This document shows positions 60,601 through 64,000 of a stretch of DNA of 64,000 nt, in pieces. The notes under the pieces were generated by a model, which saw only the letters and a program-made list of their open reading frames with translations, was not told where the DNA came from and did not search any database. A program made the position numbers and the translations under genes. The stretch is from the NCBI GenBank assembly GCA_033856515.1, contig JAWVEY010000070.1, positions 1 to 64,000 of the forward strand, written 5' to 3'. How positions within the stretch are numbered: the first letter of the stretch is position 1; each line of letters begins with the position of its first letter. The DNA comes from JALZKA01 sp033856515 (GTDB taxonomy: Bacteria; Actinomycetota; Thermoleophilia; Solirubrobacterales; 70-9).

Positions 60601-62883
60601 GGGCGCGCCGCCCTCCAGGTCGACCTCGATCGCGTTCACGGGCGTGTCGGGCAGGTTGCCGGACACATTCGTCCATGTGCCTCCCGAGTTTGCGGTTTCG
60701 TAGAGATGGCCGGTCCCGAAGCCGCTCAGCCCAACCAGCGCATGGGCGGAATCGTCGGGGTCGACCCAGATGTCGTTCACCCAGCGCTCCGGCAACGTGC
60801 CAGTCACGTCAACCCAACTCCCAGCGCGGTAGCGACCGAGCTTCCCCAGTTCCGTCCCGGCGTAGAGGGTGTCGTCGCTCGTGGCGGCGCCCAGCGCGGA
60901 GAGCTTGCCTGAGAGCGATTGGGAGCCGAGCTTCGTCCAGCTTTCGGCGCCGTTGTGGGTGACGAAGACGTCGTTCAGGCCGACGTACAGAGTGGACCGG
61001 TCACCCGGGTCCATCAGGAACGGCGGGTAGAAGCCGCCGGGTTGGGTCAGGTCGACGCCGCTATCCGCGAGGGTGCTCGTTGCACCACCGTCCGTGCTCT
61101 TGCGGATCAGGTGCTTGCCGCACGTGTACTGCGTCGTCATGTAGAGGGTCGCGGGCGCGACGGGATCGACAGCCGCTGCCCCACCGTCGCACCCGAGCAC
61201 ATTCAGCCACGGCACCGTGCCACTAGCGGTCGTCGTGACGGTGCCGTTGTCCTGTGTCCCGCCGATAAGCCGGCCGTCGGGATCGCCAGCGAAGCCATGG
61301 TTGAACTGGATCGTCGGAATGCCGTCGCCGTTGGCATTCGTGATCGCGTTGCCCTCCTCGTAGACGCGGTACACGCCGCCGTCGGTGCCGAGCCAGGCCC
61401 GGCCACTCGCGTCGTAGGCGATGGCATGCAGATCGGCATGCGTCGTGCCTGGCAGGAACTCGTCAGTGTCGCCGGTCAGGTCGCCCGAGAAGGCGTAGGG
61501 GTGTACTCCGCCGAAGAACCCCAACAGAGAATTACCGGGGTTGACCGCCAGTTCCATCGAGTACCAGGGGAACGGCTGACTATCGACGCCGACGGTGTCC
61601 CAGGTGACGCCAGCGTTGTCGGAGCGCAGAAGCGACGAGTAGTAACAGCCGCCTCCTTGGCACGGCGCATAGAGGCTCCCGCCATCGGCCGTCGCAAAGG
61701 CAGCCCAAACGCGATTCGCGTTGCTCGCTCCCGTCGCAACTTCGACTCGGCCCATCTCGCTGCTCGGCACGTAGGTCGCGCTGAGCTTGCTCCACGTCGC
61801 GCCACCGTCCGTTGACTTGTAGAGACCATCGAAGGCCGAGCCGGCGTAGACAATCGCCGGTGCGCCCGGGACAGCGGCGATGCTCGTCGGATTGAGGCCG
61901 CGGTTCGACCATGTTGACCCGTCGTTGGTCGAACGCCACACGCCCTTCGTGCACGTCCCGGGTCCGCGGCGAGCTCCGTAGCTGTAGTCCGCCACCCCGA
62001 CCAGAACGCGGTTCGGGTCCGGGCCGATCTCGATGTCTGAGATCCAGCACCCGTCCGCCTGCACCGCGGGGATCTTGGTCCAGGTCGAGCCGCCATTCGC
62101 AGAGCGGTACAGCCCGGTTCCGTAGTAGGAGTCGACCGAGCCGTTTGCCTCTCCCGTTCCCACGTACATGATCGAGGGGTTCGCCGGATTCACCGCGATC
62201 GCACCGATCGCGAGCGATGGCTGGGCATCGAAGATCGGCGTCCAGGTGGCACCGTGGTCGGTGGTCTTCCAAACGCCGCCCGTCGCTGCCCCGACGTACG
62301 CGGTGCCCGCCTGGGTCGGATGGGTGGCGATCGCGCTGATCCGGCCGGTAAACGGATCCGCAGTCGTGCCGTTGTCGTCGATCTTCGTCGGGCCGCGCGA
62401 CGCAAACGACAGCGCGGGTCCGGCGAGGAGTGAGGGTGAGGTGTCATCAGCCGGGGCGGGCGCGCGCTCGAACTCAGCGGGACCGCTCTCCGTTGGCACG
62501 AACTCCACGCCGCCCGGCGCAGCGGCCAACCCTTCGGCCTGGCGCTGGGCCCGCAGCAAGCTTCCCGGCGGGATCCGGTTCCGCGGAAACGCCCGGGGCT
62601 CGATGAACGCGGCCTGCCGCTCGAAAAGGACGCGGCTCTCTTCGCCTGCCCGAGCAACCTCTTCGGCGGCGCTTTCGTAGCCCTCCTCCTCGCCCTCCAG
62701 CTCGCTCCCTGAGATTTGCTCCGATTCGGGGTGTTCCCGCTCCACCGCGCTCAGGGACTCAGCGCCCTGCGGGGGCCAGTCGCCGGGGTTGGCGTCCTCG
62801 TTCTCACCCAACGCCACGACGACGAGCACGCCCGTCGCGACGAGCCCGAGTACGAAAAGACCGAATGCCCAAGGCGGGCGCAC
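57643..62883 (-). CDS. Giant secreted mosaic protein: BNR/sortilin-like propeller, PPC-like domains, RTX repeats, Ig-like C-terminus
   Basis: A 1746-aa protein with a GTG start at 62883. In order: an N-terminal membrane segment (WAFGLFVLGLVATGVLVVVAL); an acidic linker to about 160; a double BNR/Vps10-like propeller at about 165-790 (VYVGAATGGVWKTTDHGATW, LYKSTDGGATWSKL, with many Asp boxes); three pre-peptidase-type beta domains at about 795-1170 (ASVWYRWQAPTDGTVTIDT, SSFDTLLAVYxG); RTX calcium-binding repeats at about 1190-1650 (GGDDVINGLGGNDKICG); and an Ig-like end (SSFECKIDSQPYEAC). It lies alone between two tRNA-Ser-derived repeats and is probably cargo of an integrated element. Confidence 0.88.
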   Translation of the reverse strand: MRPPWAFGLFVLGLVATGVLVVVALGENEDANPGDWPPQGAESLSAVEREHPESEQISGSELEGEEEGYESAAEEVARAGEESRVLFERQAAFIEPRAFPRNRIPPGSLLRAQRQAEGLAAAPGGVEFVPTESGPAEFERAPAPADDTSPSLLAGPALSFASRGPTKIDDNGTTADPFTGRISAIATHPTQAGTAYVGAATGGVWKTTDHGATWTPIFDAQPSLAIGAIAVNPANPSIMYVGTGEANGSVDSYYGTGLYRSANGGSTWTKIPAVQADGCWISDIEIGPDPNRVLVGVADYSYGARRGPGTCTKGVWRSTNDGSTWSNRGLNPTSIAAVPGAPAIVYAGSAFDGLYKSTDGGATWSKLSATYVPSSEMGRVEVATGASNANRVWAAFATADGGSLYAPCQGGGCYYSSLLRSDNAGVTWDTVGVDSQPFPWYSMELAVNPGNSLLGFFGGVHPYAFSGDLTGDTDEFLPGTTHADLHAIAYDASGRAWLGTDGGVYRVYEEGNAITNANGDGIPTIQFNHGFAGDPDGRLIGGTQDNGTVTTTASGTVPWLNVLGCDGGAAAVDPVAPATLYMTTQYTCGKHLIRKSTDGGATSTLADSGVDLTQPGGFYPPFLMDPGDRSTLYVGLNDVFVTHNGAESWTKLGSQSLSGKLSALGAATSDDTLYAGTELGKLGRYRAGSWVDVTGTLPERWVNDIWVDPDDSAHALVGLSGFGTGHLYETANSGGTWTNVSGNLPDTPVNAIEVDLEGGAPLVFAGTDVGVFSSDDNGVTWSDSSGNLPNTVVSDLLFDPSSSKLVVATHGRGAFTASVPVTRPPNDSLVAAKAIVGNVITQQGSNVAATKQSGEPNHAGNAGGASIWYRWQAPSGKPVTIDTAGSDFDTLLAVYTGGYRGIGTLIPTVANDDAAGTRQSAVTFTPNPGTTYQIAVDGYQLNGTAAQGNVMLHLGQAPGNDHFADAVQLTGTSATRPLDSNRGATKEPSEPNHASTAGGASVWYRWQAPTDGTVTIDTIGSSFDTLLAAYTGAGYAAPLTVVAANDDIGGSPAVSQSRIQFNATEDTVYRIAVDGYPRNGVAATGDLKLSLRQRPPNDLFANATVLTGSDVTRTGDTNESATKEAGEPYHVSETGGASVWYRWEAPHTEMVTIDTGGSSFDTLLAVYQGTAVGSLPPAIASNDDRPGGTSLDTSSRVDFAATAGQTYRIVVDGYGGATGSIELHVVDESGLTARCDGATPTITGTGTAEVINGTAGDDVIVGLGGDDVINGLGGNDKICGNDGEDRASGGLGDDYIAAETVDFSATNAGGSIDLAEGTAAVEGADTLVGAHNATGSGGANVITGPLTSDPVSLDGGGGSDQITDGNAAATITGGPGIDQLNGGRGSDRLIGNADGDHLFGGPGEDSLAGGTGNDELDGHAPGAGSDNWEDTLDLSAVATGMVVDLGAGSASGEGTDTVAGFDLVIGSNQIDQITGSTRDEHLLGGAEADVLKGAGGTDALEGEQGDDNLAGGPGDDQLVGGEGDDTADFSTAAAGITVALDPGTATGEGTDNLDSIINVTGSPFVDRITGSDDPNMLLGGPEADEIDGLGGADRIEGGDGDDAIEAGLGVDDVLGDAGADRITTRDGQLDMVECGADPDAVIADADDITTPDCETVELPDTSAPDTVITSGPSGRTSDATPKFKFRATEPGSSFECKIDSQPYEACSSPTTLKRLDKGRHVFRVQATDAAGNVDPTPASRGFKVVR

Positions 62884-63035
62884 GCTCCCCTTTCCGGCCC
62901 CCCAGGGCCACTCTTAATCCCGGAACGGCCGCAGCATACCCGCGTCCTGGCAGTTTTGCGCCGGTTCGCTTGGCCGACGGCGCTCCGGTTCACGAGACGG
63001 CTGGAATCAGCCTGCGCGTGCGCTCCGCTCTATAG

Positions 63036-63094
63036 CGGAGAGGGAGGGATTCGAACCCTCGATACGCCCGAATAGACGTATGACGGTTTTCGAG
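63036..63094 (-). mobile_element. Right att-like site: 3' half of a tRNA-Ser(CGA) gene
   Basis: On the minus strand this reads CTCGAAA (anticodon loop, anticodon CGA), ACCGT (3' anticodon stem), the variable arm, the T arm, CCTCTCC and the discriminator G. The sequence before CTCGAAA does not pair with ACCGT, and no 5' acceptor GGAGAGG is found upstream. It is therefore only the 3' half, cut in the anticodon loop as tyrosine integrases often do. The inner 45 bp equal 57566-57610. A decayed integrase lies 42 bp upstream. Confidence 0.83.
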
Positions 63095-63135
63095 TCGAGT
63101 GTGATGATCCCGTACCTGGCTTGCCAGAGCGGCGA

Positions 63136-63302
63136 CTATGAGATCGCACGCTCCGTGGGAACGGCTTTGGGAACGGAATCTAGGCAAGCGTCCATCGCGG
63201 CAGCCGCCCGAGCCTCCGATCCGGGGAGAAGATGCCCGTATCGGTCGTAGGTCCAGTGATCGAGGAATGCCCAGCTCGCAGGGTGTTGTCGCTGAGTCCG
63301 GG
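63136..63302 (-). pseudogene. C-terminal remnant of a tyrosine integrase, frameshifted
   Basis: Reading the minus strand from about 63302, one frame gives SDNTLRAGHSSIT, the HxxR-region helix end with the conserved GHSS motif. After a one-base shift the next frame gives TYDRYGHLLPGSEARAAAAM, with the catalytic Tyr in DRYGHL, then runs to a TAG at 63136-63138. Together these are the last 50 or so residues of a phage-type integrase, broken by a frameshift and lacking the rest. It sits directly upstream of the tRNA-Ser half, the usual place for int beside its att site. Confidence 0.78.
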
Positions 63303-63974
63303 TCAGCGTTGCATTAGGGCAACAAGGAAGGTCTGAGCGTTCACGAGGTCAAGCGCGGCCTGTGCGCGGTCCTCGGCAGCCAGCTTTCGGTCTGAGTCAG
63401 CCCGTTGGCGGTCATCTGCGGCGCAAGTCCGAGCCTCCTTTGCGGCTCCCCGCGCTCTTGATGCCCCGTAGCCGTCGGGCCGACCCATGGCCAGCTCATG
63501 ATCGTCGGAGGCCTTGTCGCTCACCTCGGCCGAGCGGTCGCGGACATCTGCTTGCATGTCACGAAACGAGGCCACCTTGTCGCGCTTGGTCGCGCCCGTC
63601 GATCGCTCCAACACGGAGGTCGTGGTGCGAGGTGCCCCTCGGCGAAGGGACGCTCCCAGGGTGAATGTTTCGGTCGCGACATTGGTATCGGAGTCGTGGC
63701 TTGAGAGAAACGAGATGACCCTTTGATGAGTCACCCTCGTTACCTCGGAAACCGCTTCGCGCTTGTAGTTGGCCAGCGTCATCGCGACGCCGTGTGGCTT
63801 GTATCCGTCCAGGGTGGTATCAGTCGCGATGTTGAACTCAGACACGCCGTCGGCCAAAACGCAGGTCACTGTGTTGCCATCGATTTCCGTATGGGCCTCC
63901 GTCGGGATGACACCGGCATAGTCGGTCCAAAGGGCGACGAGTGCTTCGGTCACATCGGCTGAAAGCGTCGGCAT
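63303..63974 (-). CDS. DUF2294-like protein with C-terminal charged helical repeats
   Basis: A 223-aa cytoplasmic protein. Residues 1-105 follow the DUF2294 layout, closing with VTRVTHQRVISFLSSHDSDTNVATETFTLG (family consensus 'G..V.a..sd.h.dpd.avevFvL'). The C-terminal half is hydrophilic and helical, with short DR repeats (CAADDRQRADSDRK, AAEDRAQAALDLVNAQ), a style often found before GGDEF domains in Thermoleophilia. No GGDEF follows; the frame stops where the integrase remnant begins. The 3' end may therefore have been altered by the integration events. Confidence 0.68.
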   Translation of the reverse strand: MPTLSADVTEALVALWTDYAGVIPTEAHTEIDGNTVTCVLADGVSEFNIATDTTLDGYKPHGVAMTLANYKREAVSEVTRVTHQRVISFLSSHDSDTNVATETFTLGASLRRGAPRTTTSVLERSTGATKRDKVASFRDMQADVRDRSAEVSDKASDDHELAMGRPDGYGASRARGAAKEARTCAADDRQRADSDRKLAAEDRAQAALDLVNAQTFLVALMQR

Positions 63975-64000
63975 CAGCGGGGCAGACGGCCAACGGGCTC

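Noticed and set aside
63036..63130. A complete tRNA-Ser gene on the minus strand
   Set aside because: The 5' acceptor strand GGAGAGG, D arm and 5' anticodon stem are missing; only the part from the anticodon loop onward is present.

Overview
The window is high-GC bacterial chromosome, most likely from an actinobacterium of the class Thermoleophilia (Solirubrobacterales-like). The signs are pervasive GC-rich third codon positions, many large secreted mosaic proteins (Gly-rich, FG-GAP, RCC1, delta-60, RTX and Ig-like domains ending in a FECxxDG-type module), an N-terminal IFIALGGTALA membrane segment, and 'RAxDR' repeats. This is an inference from protein style; no rRNA or intact tRNA is present. 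I list 62 intact or edge-cut protein genes, two clear pseudogene remnants and several structured or repeated DNA elements.

Layout. 1-5.7 kb: a cut-off TetR regulator, an aldo/keto reductase (GPR type), three small exported proteins, a SnoaL-like protein and a cysteine-desulfurase-like class V aminotransferase, with the decayed 5' end of a second aminotransferase upstream. 5.7-14.4 kb: a thioredoxin-fold protein and a cluster of exported proteins (Gly-rich, FG-GAP, beta-helix, seven-repeat RCC1), then a three-domain cell-wall enzyme. 14.5-19.3 kb: circularly permuted ATP-grasp protein, HxlR regulator divergent from a VOC protein with a candidate operator between, FKBP isomerase and EttA. 19.3-33.6 kb: a second Gly-rich exported protein and metabolic genes (class III aminotransferase, glycerate 2-kinase, acyltransferase, fatty-acid desaturase with divergent PucR regulator, glycoside-hydrolase-like protein, CsaA, zinc alcohol dehydrogenase, SRPBCC, SDR).

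33.6-45.7 kb: ten co-directional genes encode two complete Opp/Dpp-type ABC importers in tandem. Most junctions overlap or nearly abut, and the last gene of the first set overlaps the first gene of the second by 4 nt, so the block looks like one transcription unit. Both binding-protein genes are followed by a strong stem-loop before the next permease, which could give the binding protein more transcript than the membrane parts. 45.7-54.9 kb: VOC dioxygenase-like protein, DUF1697, CrcB fluoride channel, a 105-nt element that folds into a cloverleaf, two acetyltransferases, TauE/SafE and two MFS transporters, GFA protein, cupin, a second thioredoxin-fold paralogue, SMP-30-like protein and an SCP2 protein.

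54.9-64 kb: two giant exported proteins (about 860 and 1746 aa). The 1746-aa gene is bracketed by two identical 45-bp direct repeats that are the 3' part of a tRNA-Ser gene on the minus strand. Beside the right repeat lies a frameshifted remnant of a tyrosine integrase C-terminus (AGHSSIT, then DRYGHLLPG). This is best read as the scar of successive integrations at a tRNA-Ser(CGA) gene that should lie beyond the right edge of the window, with the giant gene as cargo of the older element. This is the most notable structure in the window.
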